Source: Dromiciops gliroides (Eukaryota > Chordata > Mammalia > Microbiotheria > Microbiotheriidae). Taken from it: a stretch of DNA of 64,000 nucleotides. Under the pieces are notes generated by a model. It did not search any database. It saw nothing but the letters and a program-made list of their open reading frames with translations, and was not told where the DNA came from. Positions within the stretch are counted from its first letter, which is position 1. Each line of letters starts with the position of its first letter. Position numbers and translations under genes: made by a program. Positions 1 to 12,879 of the stretch are shown here, in pieces. The stretch is taken from positions 701,347,825 through 701,411,824 of the forward strand of contig NC_057862.1 of the NCBI RefSeq assembly GCF_019393635.1, in the 5' to 3' direction.

Positions 1-715
1 AGCCAATTGGATAGGTATGAAGTGATACCTTAGAGTAGTTTCAATTTTTATTTCTCTAATCGGTAGTGATTGAGAACATTTTTTCATATGGCTGTAGATA
101 GCTTTAATTTCTTCATCTGAAAACTGCCTGTTCATATCCTTTGGCCATTTCTCAGTTGGGGACATTTGGGGGTTTCTTTCAGAAGGTGATTAATGGATTC
201 TTTCTATTTCTCTTTGTCCTATAGTTCTGAGAGATCTTGTGAGTTTTCTTTTGTGATTTATTGTGTTTTTAAAAAAATGTAATAAAGATTTTTATTTACA
301 GTTTTGGGTTCCAATTTTTATCCCTCCTTCTCTCCCTCCCCCCTCCCTGAGGTGACAATTAATCAGATATGGATTATACACATATGATTGTGTAAAACAT
401 TACCATATTTGTCATTTTGTATGAGAAAACTTGATTAAAAGAAAAAAATGAAAGTGAAAAATCGCCTGCTTCAGTCTGTTCCATCAATATCAGTTCTTTC
501 TTTGGAGGTGAATAGTATGTTTCACCAATTGTCCTTTGGGATTGTCTTGGATCATTGTATGGTTGAGAATAGGCAAGTCATCCACAGCTCTTCATCAAAC
601 CCTATTGCTGTCTCTGTGCACAGTGTTCTCCTGGTCCTGCTCACTTCACTCGACATCATTTTATACATGACTTTCCAGGCCTTTCTGAAGTCATTATGAA
701 TTATCTTTTAAAAAT
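1..715 (-). mobile_element. Antisense L1: ORF2 C-terminal end (1-270) and 3' UTR (275-715)
   Basis: On the minus strand, 1-170 matches the ORF2 end also seen at 15550 and 57441 (QFSDEE region). 275-715 matches the L1 3' UTR copies at 50940-53080 and 62670-63000. Decayed; the frame at 448-699 is a shadow. Confidence 0.8.
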
Positions 716-995
716 TTAATTTAATATTTTCTCTTTTTAAACTTTTTATTCATTTTGAACTTTAAATACAAAAAGCTAAAAAAAGAACATTTCCTTGTAC
801 ACACTATATAAGATGATTCAATATAAAACCATAAATTTCCATTTCATACTTTTACCTTCTGAAAACTATATAATGCTACACATCATTTTGTAAGCTACCC
901 TACTCTTCTGTGCTCCCTTTTAATTTTTCTTTTGTTCTTTGCTCTGCAGTTTTTTTCTCTTCCTTCTTAACCTACCCTAAAGAAGGCTACCGTTA

Positions 996-1033
<38 letters not shown>

Positions 1034-1118
1034 TGTGTATAAAATCACAGCATTCACATTCTATTTATCAGTTCTTTCTCTGTATGTGGATAGATCTTCC
1101 TTGATAGGTTCTTTATAG
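716..1118. other. Unassigned, with a (CA)n microsatellite at about 994-1029
   Basis: AT-rich sequence of unknown origin followed by about 17 CA units. No gene seen. Confidence 0.5.
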
Positions 1119-2181
<1,063 letters not shown>

Positions 2182-2467
2182 CCTAAAAAATGAGCATACT
2201 CTACATCAGAGAAGTGATACAGGAAAAAAGTGTTATATATTGAGTAAATGTGGGAATATAGATCTTAATCAGCATTCTAGTATTCAAGATAAAAAGAAAG
2301 TTTATAAATGCAGTGAATGTGGAAAGGACTTCCAGCATAAGGTAAATCTTAGGCAACACTGCAGAGTTCATACTGGAGAGAAAACTTTTGAATGCAATCA
2401 ATGTGGAAAGGCTTTTCACCAAAAAGGAGATTTTAGAAGACACTGTAGGATTCATACAGGAGAAAGG

Positions 2468-3390
2468 CCTTTTAAATGCAGTGATTGTGGGAAAGCCTTT
2501 TCCTGGAGAACAGCATTGACTGGACATCAGAGAACTCACCCTGGAGAGAAACCTCATGAATGCAAAGAATGTGGGAAGACATTCAGAGAAAGTTCTCAAC
2601 TTTCTGTGCATAAGAGAATTCATACAGGAATAAAACCTCATGAGTGCACAATATGTAGAAAGCTATTCTCTCTAAAGTCACATCTTATACAACACTACAG
2701 AATTCATACTGGAGAGAAGCCTTTTAAATGTAGTGATTGTGGGAAAGCCTTTTCCTTGAACACAACTTTGACTGTACATTAGAGAATTCATACTGGAGAG
2801 AAACCCTATGAATGCAAAGAATGTGGAAAGACATTCAGAAAAAGTTCCCAAGTTTCTTTGCACAAGACAATTCACACAGGAATAAAACCTCATGAATGCA
2901 CGGTTTGTAGGAAGGCATTCTTTCAAAAGTCAACTCTTACAAGACACTATAACATTCATACTGGAGAGAAGCCTTTTAAATGCAGTGATTGTGGGAAAGC
3001 CTTTTCCCGGAACACAACCTTGACTCTACATCAGAGAATTCACACTGAAGAGAAACCATATGAATGCAAAGAATGTCGGGAAACTTTCCAATCCAGCTCC
3101 GAACTTTCTGTGCACCAGAGAACTCATACAGGAATAAAACCTCATGAATGCACAGTATGTAGAAAGGCATTCTCTCGAAAGGCACATCTTACAAGGCACT
3201 ACAACATTCATACTGGAGAGAAGCCTTTTAAATGCAGTGATTGTGGGAAGGCCTTTACCAGGAACACAACCTTGACTAAGCATCAGAGAACTCAACACTG
3301 GAGAGAAATCCTATGTGTGCAATGACTGTGGAAAGGCCTTCACCCAGAAAGGTCTTTCATTACATATTAAAAGAACACATTTTAGAGAGA
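2468..3390 (+). repeat. 252-bp tandem repeat inside the zinc-finger pseudogene
   Basis: The segment starting cctttTAAATG(C/T)AGTG recurs at 2468, 2720, 2972 and 3224, spaced exactly 252 bp (three 84-nt fingers). Each unit has finger types FKCSDC, (H/Y)ECKEC and HECT(I/V)C. The array grew by duplicating three-finger blocks. Confidence 0.9.
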
Positions 3391-3398
3391 AGTCTTAG

Positions 3399-4825
3399 GA
3401 ATGTAATAAATGTGGGAAAGTTTGTGATGATGAGAAACCTCATTAATAAAATCCTGGAAAACCATACTTTTGTCTGAAAGAGACTCCTTGACAAAATTAT
3501 TTAATATTAGACAGAAATCATAGGCATATAGTGCTTGTGGAAGGCCCTTCACATACTCTGGTGTGAACCATTTCTCTTCATTAGATGGGTCATTGACTAG
3601 AGTTTGCAAGTCAGACACATATTTTCAAAAGTAACCAATGTGTTGCCTTATTTTCCTATCTTGACAATATTTGTTGGAAGGAAACTCTTAACTGAGAAGG
3701 GGAAATTCAGTATTGGATGGCAACAGTGTATCTAAAAGGAAAGGAAAAGGGTAGTTCTTCAGGCAGAGCACATAGTGTCCTAAATATCATCGTGCTTCAA
3801 GATAAAGAGGAGACAATAATATAGTAAAGAAAGTGAGGTTAGAACAGTTTAGGTGCTGCTTGATTAGCTATGAATGTTTTAATTGTCACTTGGAAATTGG
3901 TCAGCACTCAAGTACTTTAGGAATTTGTGGTGAGCCCTAATCCATTGAACATTTTTATGAGTCTTGAGATAATCTGTAAAATGCTTGTAAGTTTTTCTGT
4001 TGCTGAATAGATGGTTTTATTTATTTTCTTTCCATTCCATCTTCTCCCCTGTTCCCAGTTGAAAAAGAAAAATTCTTGTAACAAATTGGATAGTCAATCA
4101 AAACATTACCACATTGGCCGTGCTGCAAAACATTCATATTTCTGCACCTTGAATCCTACATCTTTCTGTCAAGAGAGGGGTAGCATGCTTCATCATAAAT
4201 CTGGAATTATGATGGTTATTGCATTGATAATTCTAAAGTCTTTCAGAATTGATATTCTTTGAAAAGAACTGTGAATTCCTCAGAATATTAAGCATGTGCT
4301 GAAGAACTTGGTGTGCCAATGCAGATAACTCCCTGCTCTGCACACTTATCCTCTTAAACTTGCCTGGAGCCCTTGAAGTGTTAAGTTACCCACACCCACA
4401 GAAATAAGGAGTTGGAACTTGAATGGTTGTCTTCACCTGCTCTGCCACACAATCCCTGCCACAGATAACACAGCATTCTCAACAAGACACAGCTATGACC
4501 AGCTGCCTTGCTATTTTTTCAACACAACACTCCATGACCCATCTGTCTATCCTTACTGGATGCCAACTGCCATGCTTTCTCACAGCTGCCTTCTGAGCTC
4601 ACAGGGCACATCCCTGCCCTCCACTAGGACAGTACTGTACCCCTCAGGGGCCAGTGACTTGGCATGACTTTCCCTCTGCTCTGTATCTATCTTCTGTGGA
4701 CCTAAGCAGTTTCAGGTTGCCCCTCCTATTATACTCTAAGATCCTTGGGAGCAGGGAATGTTTTTGCTGTTCTACTTACTGCTCTTAACAGGGTGATGAA
4801 TGCTGGATAGACTTTTTTGTAGTAG
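3399..4825. other. Unassigned, possibly 3' UTR of the pseudogene
   Basis: AATAAA-like motifs near 3408 and 3446 could belong to the parent transcript's 3' UTR. An L2/MIR-like piece lies near 4730-4795. Otherwise nothing recognised. Confidence 0.35.
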
Positions 4826-5392
4826 CTAAGAATTTTAAATCAAAGGCATGCCCATGGATTGGGGAATGACTAAACAGGCTGTGGCATATGATGGTGATGG
4901 AATATTATTGTGCTATAAGAAGTAGGATGATTTCAGAAAGGCTTAGAAAGACTTACATGAACTGATATATAGTAAAGTGAGCGGAACTAAGAGAACATTG
5001 TGCACACAGCAATATTTTTTGAAATACTGTGAATGTCTTAACTTCTGAACAATACAATGATCCAGGACAATTCCAGAAGACTAATGATAAAGCATACTAC
5101 CCACCTCCAAAGAAAGAACTGATATTGATGAAACACAGGCTCAAGCATGCTATTTTTTTTTTTGTGTGTGTGAGGCAAAATCCAATCCAGCTCCAGGGTC
5201 ACACAGCTAGTAAGTGTGTAAAGTGTCTGAGGCTGGATCTGAACTCAGGTCCTCCTGAATCCAGGGCCGGTGCTCTATCCATTGTACCACCTAGCTGCCC
5301 CTAAGCATGCTATTTTTCACTCTTTCATTTTTTCCCTTTTATTCAAGTTTTCTTATACAAAATAACTAACATTGTAATGATAAAAAAAAAAA
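4826..5392 (+). mobile_element. L1 3' end, 5'-truncated
   Basis: Shows the L1 ORF2 tail and 3' UTR signature (attggggaatgactaaacag ... gaacattgtgcac ... caatgatccagg) and ends in an A-rich tail. Interrupted by the SINE at 5158-5301. Confidence 0.8.
5158..5301 (-). mobile_element. CORE-SINE
   Basis: Antisense SINE in an L1 3' UTR. Target duplication aagcatgctattttt at 5143-5157 and about 5303-5317. Confidence 0.9.
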
Positions 5393-5837
5393 GTTTGGTA
5401 GAATTCACTTGCAAATCCATCTGATGCTTTTTTCTTAGGAAGCTCATTTATAGCCTATTTAATTTCTTTTTCTAAAATAGATTTATTTAGATGTTCTATT
5501 TCTTCTTCTATTAATCTAGGTAGTTTATGTTTCATAAATGTTCTTCCATTTCCTTCAAATTGTTAAATTTATTGGCATATAATTGGGCAAAAGAACTCCT
5601 TATAATTACTTTGATTTAATCTTTACTACTGTTATATTCACCCTTTTCAATTTTCATACTAGTCATTTGGTTTTCTCTTTCTAAAAATCATTAAAAAATG
5701 ATTAATCTATTTTATTTTTTTATAAAATCAACTCCAAGTTTTATATATTAATTCAATGGTTTTTTAAAATTCAATTTTATGATTCTCACCATTAATTTTT
5801 AAGATGTGTAATTTGGTATTTAATTGGGGATTTTTAA
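5393..5837 (-). mobile_element. Antisense L1 ORF2 fragment, continuing at 9528-10250
   Basis: The minus strand carries decayed L1 reverse-transcriptase sequence. The same ORF2 appears to resume at about 9530, so the half-L1-like element between was inserted into it. Confidence 0.65.
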
Positions 5838-6384
5838 TTTGTTCTTTTTTAAAAAAGTTATACATGTGTAATCATGCAAAAACATTTCCACATTAGTCAG
5901 ATTGTGAAAGAAAACAGACCAAAAAACTTAAGAAAAAGAAACTAAAAAAATATGCTTCAATCTGTATTCAGACACCATCAGTTCTTTCTCTGGAGATGGA
6001 TCAAATTTTTCATAAGTCCTTCAAAGTTGTCCTGGATCATTACATTGCTTAGAATAGCCAAGTCATTCACAGCTGATCATCTTATAATATTGCTGTTACT
6101 TTGTACACAGTATATTTCACTTTGCATCAGCTCATGTAAGTCTTTTCAGGTTTTTCTGAGAGCATCTTGCTCATCATTTAACAGTTACTATTGCTAACTG
6201 AATTTACCACCATCCTACTCCCTCCCCATGTTATTTATTCTATTCTCTATTTCCTTTCACCTTTTCCCTCCTCAAAGGTGCTTTGCTTCTGACTGCTCCC
6301 TATCCCAATCTGCCCTCCATTCTATCACCTCTTTCCACCTTATTCCCTTCTCCTATTACTTTCCTGAATGGTAAGATAGATTAC

Positions 6385-7146
6385 TATAAATCTCTATAAC
6401 TCTGCAGGAAAATAGGAGAGGAAAGGGATAAAGAGAGAGGGGCAAAAGAAGGAAGGGCAGAGTGGGGGAGGGGACAGACAGAAGCAAATCCCTTTTGAAG
6501 AGTGATAGGATGAAAGAAGATGGATAATAGAATAAATATCATGGGGAAGGGAATAGGATGGAAGGGAAACAGTTAACAATAGTAATCATGAAAAAGAGAA
6601 AAGGGGAAAAATTGTACAAAAGTATTTATAGCAACTCTTGGTGGAGGCTAAGAATTGAGAATCAAGGGAATGTCCATCAATTGAGGAATGATGGAAAAAG
6701 CTGTGCTATATGATTGTAGTGGAATGGACTTGTGCTACAGGAAATGACAAACAGGATGATCCCAGAAAAACCTGGAAAGACTAATGAACATCAATGCATA
6801 GTGAAGTGAGCAGAGCTGAGAGGACATTGTGCGTAGTGACAGCAGTATTGTTCAATGAGCAATTGTGAATGACTTAACTAGTCTAAGCAGTGCAATGATC
6901 TAAGACAATCCCAAGGAACTAATGAGGAAGCTTACTATGCACCCCTATAGAAAGAACTGATAAAAAGAACACTTGTGGATTGTACATATATAACCTGATT
7001 GTGATCTTTGGAGGGGGAAGGAAAGGGAGGTGGGGAGGGAGAAAAATTTGGAACTCTAAATCTTATGAAAATGAATATTGAAAACTACCCTTACATGTAA
7101 ATGGAAAATAAGAAAAAAACCAAAAACCAAAACAAAACAAAACAAA
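6385..7146 (+). mobile_element. Sense L1/HAL1 3' fragment inserted in the antisense HAL1-like element
   Basis: Purine-rich non-coding part (caggaaaataggag...) followed by an L1 3' UTR and an AAAAC-rich tail. Target duplication aagatagattacta at 6371-6384 and about 7147-7160. Confidence 0.75.
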
Positions 7147-7576
7147 AAGATAGATTACTACACCCAATTGAGTGTGTATATTATTCTCTCTTTGAACCAA
7201 TTCTGATGAGGGTAAGGTGCATGCACTTCCCAGAACCTTCCCTTTCCCCTCCACTGTATAAGTCTTTCCTTGCTTCTTTTATGTGAGATACTTTACTCCA
7301 TTCTACCTCCCCCTTTCCCTTTCTGCCAGTGCAATCCTCTCTCACCCCTTAATTTTATTATTTAAAATTTTTTTAAAGATATCATTCCTTCATATTACAC
7401 TCACACCTGTGCCTTCTGTCTAAATATACTCCATCCACCTGCCCTAATAATGAGAAAAGTCTTATGAGTTACAAGTATCAACTTCCCATGTAGGAATGTA
7501 AACAGTTTAACCTTTTAATATCCCTTATGATTTCTTTTTCCCATTTACCTTTTTATGCTTCTCTAGAGTCTTGTAT

Positions 7577-8753
7577 TTAGAAGTCAAATTTTCTATTCAG
7601 CTCAGATCTTTTCATCAAGAATTCCTGAAAATCCTTTCTTTCATTGAATTCCCATTTCCCCCCTGAAGGATTATACTCATTTTTGCTGGGTAGGTCATTC
7701 TTGGTTGTAATCCCAGGTCTTTTGCCCTCCAGAATATCATATTCCAAGCCCTTTGATCCTTTAATGTAGAAGCTTCCAAGTTTTGTGTTATCCTCACTGT
7801 GGCTCCACAATACTTGAATTATTTCTTTCTGGCTGCTTGCAATATTTTCTCCTTGACTTGGGAGCTCTGCAATTTGGGTGTAATATTCCTGGGAGTTTTC
7901 ATTTTAGGATATCTTTTAGGAAGTGATCATTAGATTCTTTAAGTTTTTATTTTACCTTCTGGGTCTAGAATATCAGGGCAATTTTCCTTGACAATTTTTT
8001 GGAAGATGATGTCTAGGCTCTTTTTTTGATCGTGGCTTTCAGGTAGTCCAATAATTTTCAAATTATCTCTCTTGGATCTATTTTCTAGGTCAGTTGTTTT
8101 TCCAATGAGATATTTCACATTGATTTCTATTTTTTCATTCTTCTGGTTTTGCTTTATTGTTTCTTGATTTCTCATAAAGTCATTAGCTTCCATTTCTCAA
8201 TACTAATTTTTAAGGAGTTATTTTCTTCAGAGAGCTTTTGTACCTCTTTTTCCATTCAGCCAATTCAGCTTTTTAAGGTATTCTTTTCCTCGTTGGCTTT
8301 TTGTACCTCTTTTCCCATTTGGCCTAGTATTTTTTTTTTTTGTGGGGCAATGAAGGTTACACAGGGTCACACAGCTAGTAAGTATCAAGTGTCTGAGGCC
8401 AGATTTGAACTCAGGTCCTCCTGAATTCAGGGATGGTGCTTTATCCACTGTACCACCTAGCTGCCCATAGATTGTTTTTTAAGGTATAATTTTCTTCAGT
8501 ATTTTTTTGTATCTCATTTACCAGGCTGTTGACTTTTTTTCATGACCCTCCTGCATCTCTCATTTCTCTCTCCATTTTTTTCCTCTATGTCTTTTACTTT
8601 ATTTTCAAAGTTCTTTTTGAGCCCTTCTATGGCCTGAGACCAATTCATATTTTTCTTGGAAGCTTTGGATGTAGGAGCTTTGACTTTGTTATCTTCTTCT
8701 GAGAGTGTATTTCGATATTCCTTGTCACCATAGAAACTGTCTATGGTTGGCAT
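7577..8753 (-). pseudogene. L1-type ORF1 pseudogene
   Basis: Three minus-strand frames together match the intact ORF1 at 19076-20071: an N-terminal part near 8753-8514 (KAPTSKASKKNMNWSQAIEG), a coiled-coil/RRM part at 8193-7939 (NLKIIGLPESHDQ), and a C-terminal part at 7810-7577 (ending MKRSELNRKFDF). Frameshifts and a SINE at 8330-8466 break it. Confidence 0.85.
8330..8466 (-). mobile_element. CORE-SINE
   Basis: Antisense SINE interrupting the ORF1 pseudogene. T-rich start, ends ctagctgccc. Confidence 0.9.
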
Positions 8754-9692
8754 TTTTTTTCTGTTTGCTCATTTCCCCAGCCTATTTCTTGATTTTTAAC
8801 TCTGTTAAAGTGAGGCAGTGCTTCCAGGGCAGAGGGTGCACTGTCCCAAGACTCAGGGGGATTGTTCAGCTGTTTTCAGAGATCCTTCTAGGGATTTGTA
8901 AGTTTTTAGTTCTTCCAAGGTGGTATGATTTAAGGAGAGGTATATTTGCTACTCTCCTTGTCTGCCAGGATCTGGTATGTGAACAACCATAGGCCTGCTT
9001 TTCTGCCCTGGAACTATGAACAGAGTCCTGCTCTGATGTGGCTGTGAGCTCTTGTGTGCTTGTGCTCCTCCCCTCTCTGGGACTGCCATGTCACCCAAGA
9101 CTGTGACCTAGATCTGAGTATGGGCAAAACAACAGAGTCCTGTCTCAGTGCTAGCAAAGAGATCCCTGTAATCTCCTTCTGGCCAATTTTTCAACCCCCT
9201 TACCTTCTGTTGGCTGAGTTCCAGAAGCAGTTGCTGCCCCTTGCTGATTCAGAGCCTCCCAAGTCCTGCTCCTGGTTTGCTGGGGCTGGGGCTGGGTTTG
9301 CACTGGCATGGGCCTGCATTGAACTATGCTCCACTCTCACCTGGGCACAACATACATTTCCTCCTGGCCTTCTAAGTTGTCTTTGACTGGAAAATTATTT
9401 CACCATGTCTTTTTGTGGGTTCTGCTGCTCCAGAAATTGTCTTATGGCATTATTTGAAGGAATTGGAGGGGTCTTGAGGAGAGCTCAGGCAAGTCACTAC
9501 CTTTCTTCTGGCTATCTTGGCTCTGCATCCTTTTCTTTTGCTAGTTTTTAAAATTGCATATCCAATTAATTGGTTTGCTCTTTCTCTCTCTCTATTTTAT
9601 TTATATAAGCACTTAAGGCAAATAATTTTTCCTTTGGTTTTGCTACATTCCAAAGGTCTTGATATGTTGTCTCACTGTTGTCATTCTTTTTT

Positions 9693-9837
9693 TGTTGTTG
9701 TTGTTAGTGGGGCAATGAGGGTTAAGTGACTCGCCCAGGGTCACATAGCTATTGTCAAGTGTCTGAGGCCAGATTTGAACTCAGGTCCTTCTGAATCCAA
9801 GGCCTGTGCTTTATCCACTGCACTACCTAGCTGCCCC
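9693..9837 (-). mobile_element. CORE-SINE
   Basis: Antisense SINE. Target duplication tgtcattctttt on both sides (9679-9690 and 9841-9852). Confidence 0.9.
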
Positions 9838-9937
9838 AATTGTCATTCTTTTTAATGAAATTGTGGATTATTTCCATGATTTGTTCTTCAACCCACTCAT
9901 TCTTTAAGATTAGGTTTTTTTAGTCTCTAATTAGCTT

Positions 9938-10077
9938 ATTTTTTTTTTCGGGGCAATAGGGGTTAAGTGACTTGCCCAGGGTCACACAGCTAGTGTCAAG
10001 TGTCTGAGGCTGGATTTGAACTCAGGTACTCCTGAATCCAGGGCCGGTGCTTTATCCACTGCACCACCTAGCTGCCC
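9938..10077 (-). mobile_element. CORE-SINE
   Basis: Antisense SINE. Target duplication ctctaattagctt flanks it. Confidence 0.9.
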
Positions 10078-10264
10078 CTCTAATTAGCTTTTAATCTATG
10101 TTTCCATGGTCCCTTAGGAAATGTTATTCTTATTACATTGTGATCTGAAAATTATGGACTTGTTATTTCTGCTTTTCTGTATTTAACTATAAAGATTTTA
10201 TGCCCTAATACACAGTCAATTTTTAAAAGGTACAAAGTACTGCTGAGCAAAATGTGTATTCCTT

Positions 10265-10690
10265 TCTACTCCCATTATGAGAACCAGGCCTATTTTCTCC
10301 CCTGAAAAGAAAGCATTGCCCCGCAAAAAAAAAGAGAGAGAGAGATCTATTCTCACCCTCTCTCTCTTCACTAACTTCTTATACACTTTAATAAATACTT
10401 AAAAGCCTAAACTGTTTCCAAATTTATCAGTAAATCTTAGCTAATCCCCCCCCCAAAACTGGGGCAGGGGTTGGGGGAGCAGGCAATCACATATTAGATT
10501 TTTTTTGTTTTTTGTTTTTGCTGAGGCAATTGGGGTTAAGTGACTTGCCCAGGGTCACACAGCTAGTAAGGGTCAAGTGTCTGAGGCCGGATTTGAACTT
10601 AGGTACTCCTGACTCCAGGGCCAGTGCTCTATACTACACCACTTAGCTGCCCCCACACATTAGATTTTAAACATCATAGTTTGGCAAGCC
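10265..10690 (+). mobile_element. LTR6-type fragment (R-U5 end) with a SINE inside
   Basis: Contains ctttaataaatacttaaaag, alike to the LTR at 27713-28083 and to the sequence near 50220, and lies just 5' of ERV gag. Probably the remains of the 5' LTR of the ERV that follows. Confidence 0.45.
10503..10653 (-). mobile_element. CORE-SINE
   Basis: Antisense SINE. Near-identical duplication cac(a)(t/c)attagatttt on both sides. Confidence 0.9.
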
Positions 10691-11502
10691 ATGAAGCTCA
10701 GTGTTGAATGCCCCAATCTTCTGATCTTCAAGGTGGGTAAGAAACTCTGTCTTTATGTGCCTGTCCCTTTAAATCTTGAATTACCTGCTAAGTACCTAAG
10801 TATTTCCAAAGTACTCTGCTTCTAATTTTAGCCTCCTATTTCCACTTGCCTGTCCCTTTACATTTTCAAATGGATCTTCTTAACCTCTTGAGTACTTTGG
10901 TCTGACTACTCACCCAGGCCAGGATTGAGATCAGGTTTACACTTAGTATGAATTTGAATATTCTATTCCTATTTTTACTTTTACTTTTCTTTGAGTTATA
11001 GTGAGGAAATTTTTGAATTACAAAGAGGGGACTAAAAATATCAAAACCTACCATATAATACAAGGGTCTCCCCTAGAAAGGATACTCACAGCATGGGATT
11101 CTTATAAGTTACTGATTCAGCCAGGCATGAGAAAAGCAGAGCTTATTAAACTGTGTTTTATGTGGCATAAAAATTATTTTATATTACTAGAGAACCAATG
11201 GTTAAAGAGTGAATCTTTTGATCCCTTAATATTAAAAAATCTTCAATTGATCCTGCACTTTAATTCCCCCAAACTTATTGGGACTTCTGGAATATAGTGT
11301 GCAAGGAATTGAAAGAGAGAGAATCCAAGCCTGAGCTTGAATGGAAGCCTGCCTCTCAGGCTAAAATGCCAAATGACCCAACTCCTATTCCCTCTCCCTC
11401 TGTTTCCTCTATGCCAACCAAAGAAATAAAAAAGAAAAAACTAGAAAATTTGCCTTTTAGAGGACCCAACTCCTATTTCCTCCCCTCTATCATTAAAAAA
11501 AT

Positions 11503-11640
11503 TTTGTGGGGCAATGGGGGTTAAGTGACTTGCCCAGGGTCACACAGCTAGTAAGTATCAAGTGTCTGAGATCACATTTGAACTCAGGTCCTCCTGAATC
11601 CAGGGCCAATGCTTTATCCACTGTGCCACCTAGCTGCCCC
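11503..11640 (-). mobile_element. CORE-SINE (first of a tandem pair)
   Basis: Antisense SINE inside ERV gag, abutting a second copy. Confidence 0.9.
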
Positions 11641-11791
11641 CTTTTTTTGGTTTTGGTTTTGTAGGGCAATGAGGGTTAAGTGACTTGCTGAGGGTCACAC
11701 AGCTAGTGTCAAGTGTCTGAGGCTGGATTTGAACTCAGGTCCTCCTGAATCCAGGGCCAGTGCATTATCCACTGTGCCACCTAGCTGCCCC
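11641..11791 (-). mobile_element. CORE-SINE (second of a tandem pair)
   Basis: Same orientation, different subfamily details, starts immediately after the first copy. Confidence 0.9.
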
Positions 11792-12424
11792 ATCCCTGAG
11801 CATTTTGATAAGTTGCAGGAAGCAAGGGAAATTTTGTTGAAGGCAATGGAATCCTGTGCTTGTAAGACTGATAACTGTCAAAAATTTATAGATACAGTTC
11901 AAGAACCTAATGAAAGACCTAACAGATTCTATGCCAGACTGTGTCAGAGTGCCAAACAATATACTAGATTGAACACATTAGATTCTAGAGATGCCCATTT
12001 TATCATTAGCCATTTTGTGTATCAATCCCTGCCAGAAATAGGGAAATATTTTGAAAGGCAGTGTACAGATTGGAATGCCTTGAGTACTAACAGAATTAAG
12101 GAAATAGCAACATATATTTATGAAGGAAATGAGAGGGAAGAAAGGAACAGACAGGGCATTTTAGCTCCAGTACAGGAAACCATGCAGCAGCAAGGCCAGG
12201 CAGTTGAGAATCGCTATCAACCCCATAGATTTTGCTCTTACTGCAATAGACAGGGGCACATAATGAGGTACTACTATAGGACTGTGCAAAGGGAACTGAA
12301 TCTAAACAGATATAGTTTCTCTCAGAGAATTACAGAGAAGCAGAATCAAAATAGATATATATCTTTTCAGGGGGTACAGAGAGATGGAGTCAAAACAGTT
12401 ATAGGCCTTTTCAGAGAGATATAG
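11765..12424 (+). pseudogene. ERV gag fragment (CA C-terminus and NC)
   Basis: The open frame runs from SINE sequence into gag. A capsid C-terminal region (RPNRFYARLCQSAKQYT) is followed by a nucleocapsid knuckle CSYCNRQGHIMRYY. The last Cys of the CX2CX4HX4C knuckle is replaced by Tyr, so zinc binding is probably lost. Confidence 0.75.
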
Positions 12425-12513
12425 AGGGGCAGAATGAGAACAGTTACAGGCCCTCTCAAAGGGGTACAGATTGGAGAGATATAGTGGACTGATGGTGTAG
12501 GGGAGGGGAAAGG

Positions 12514-12795
12514 ATGGTGGAATCTGAAAACTTTACCTTTCCAGACCCTGAGATTTTTAGCCCTCTTGTGCCAGTCCACTCACCTCCCCAAAGTAATGAG
12601 CCCCATGTAACCCTTAGGGTTGGGGATACATATTATGATTATTTATTAGATATAGGAGCTTTAAGATCAGTCCTACTGAGCAAACCTGACCCTGAATGTA
12701 CATCTATTGGATCTCTAAATGTAGGCCTCCTTAAAGCTGCTGTGCCTATTACCACTAAGACCAAAGGTGGCCCAACACCATCTATTCCTCAATAG
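12514..12795 (+). pseudogene. ERV protease remnant
   Basis: Contains the flap-like lead PHVTLRVGD and an active-site region LLDIGALRSVL. The family motif is D(T/S)GA, so Thr/Ser is replaced by Ile. The frame then stops. Confidence 0.7.
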
Positions 12796-12879
12796 TCCTT
12801 ATCTAGGGAAGCCACTGAGGGAATTACTTCTATAATTGAGGCTTTGACATCATTCCCTGGAAGAATGGACATTCTTCCA

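Larger units (their letters stand above)
5838..9527 (-). mobile_element. Antisense half-L1 (HAL1)-like element, decayed
   Basis: Read on the minus strand: a 5' end (agagccaagat, near 9505-9525), 5' UTR, an ORF1 pseudogene (8753 down to 7577, with NLKIIGLPESHDQ at about 8050), a non-coding region, then a 3' UTR (6200-5840) resembling the end of the element at 18.3-21.8 kb. No ORF2 lies between ORF1 and the 3' UTR. It is interrupted by a sense L1/HAL1 fragment (6385-7146) and a SINE (8330-8466). Confidence 0.6.
9528..10260 (-). mobile_element. Antisense L1 ORF2 fragment (second part)
   Basis: Continues the ORF2 interrupted at 5837. Decayed, and split by SINEs at 9693-9837 and 9938-10077. Confidence 0.65.

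Noticed and set aside
2201-3298. Minus-strand frames with repeated LSSMNSLM wording
   Set aside because: Antisense shadow of the zinc-finger pseudogene.
2468-3390. Regular repeats as a CRISPR array
   Set aside because: The period comes from zinc-finger coding units in a vertebrate genome, not repeats with spacers.
5029-5304. 91-codon + frame
   Set aside because: L1 3' UTR plus antisense SINE; wording such as LDLNSGPPESRAGALS recurs in every SINE of that orientation.
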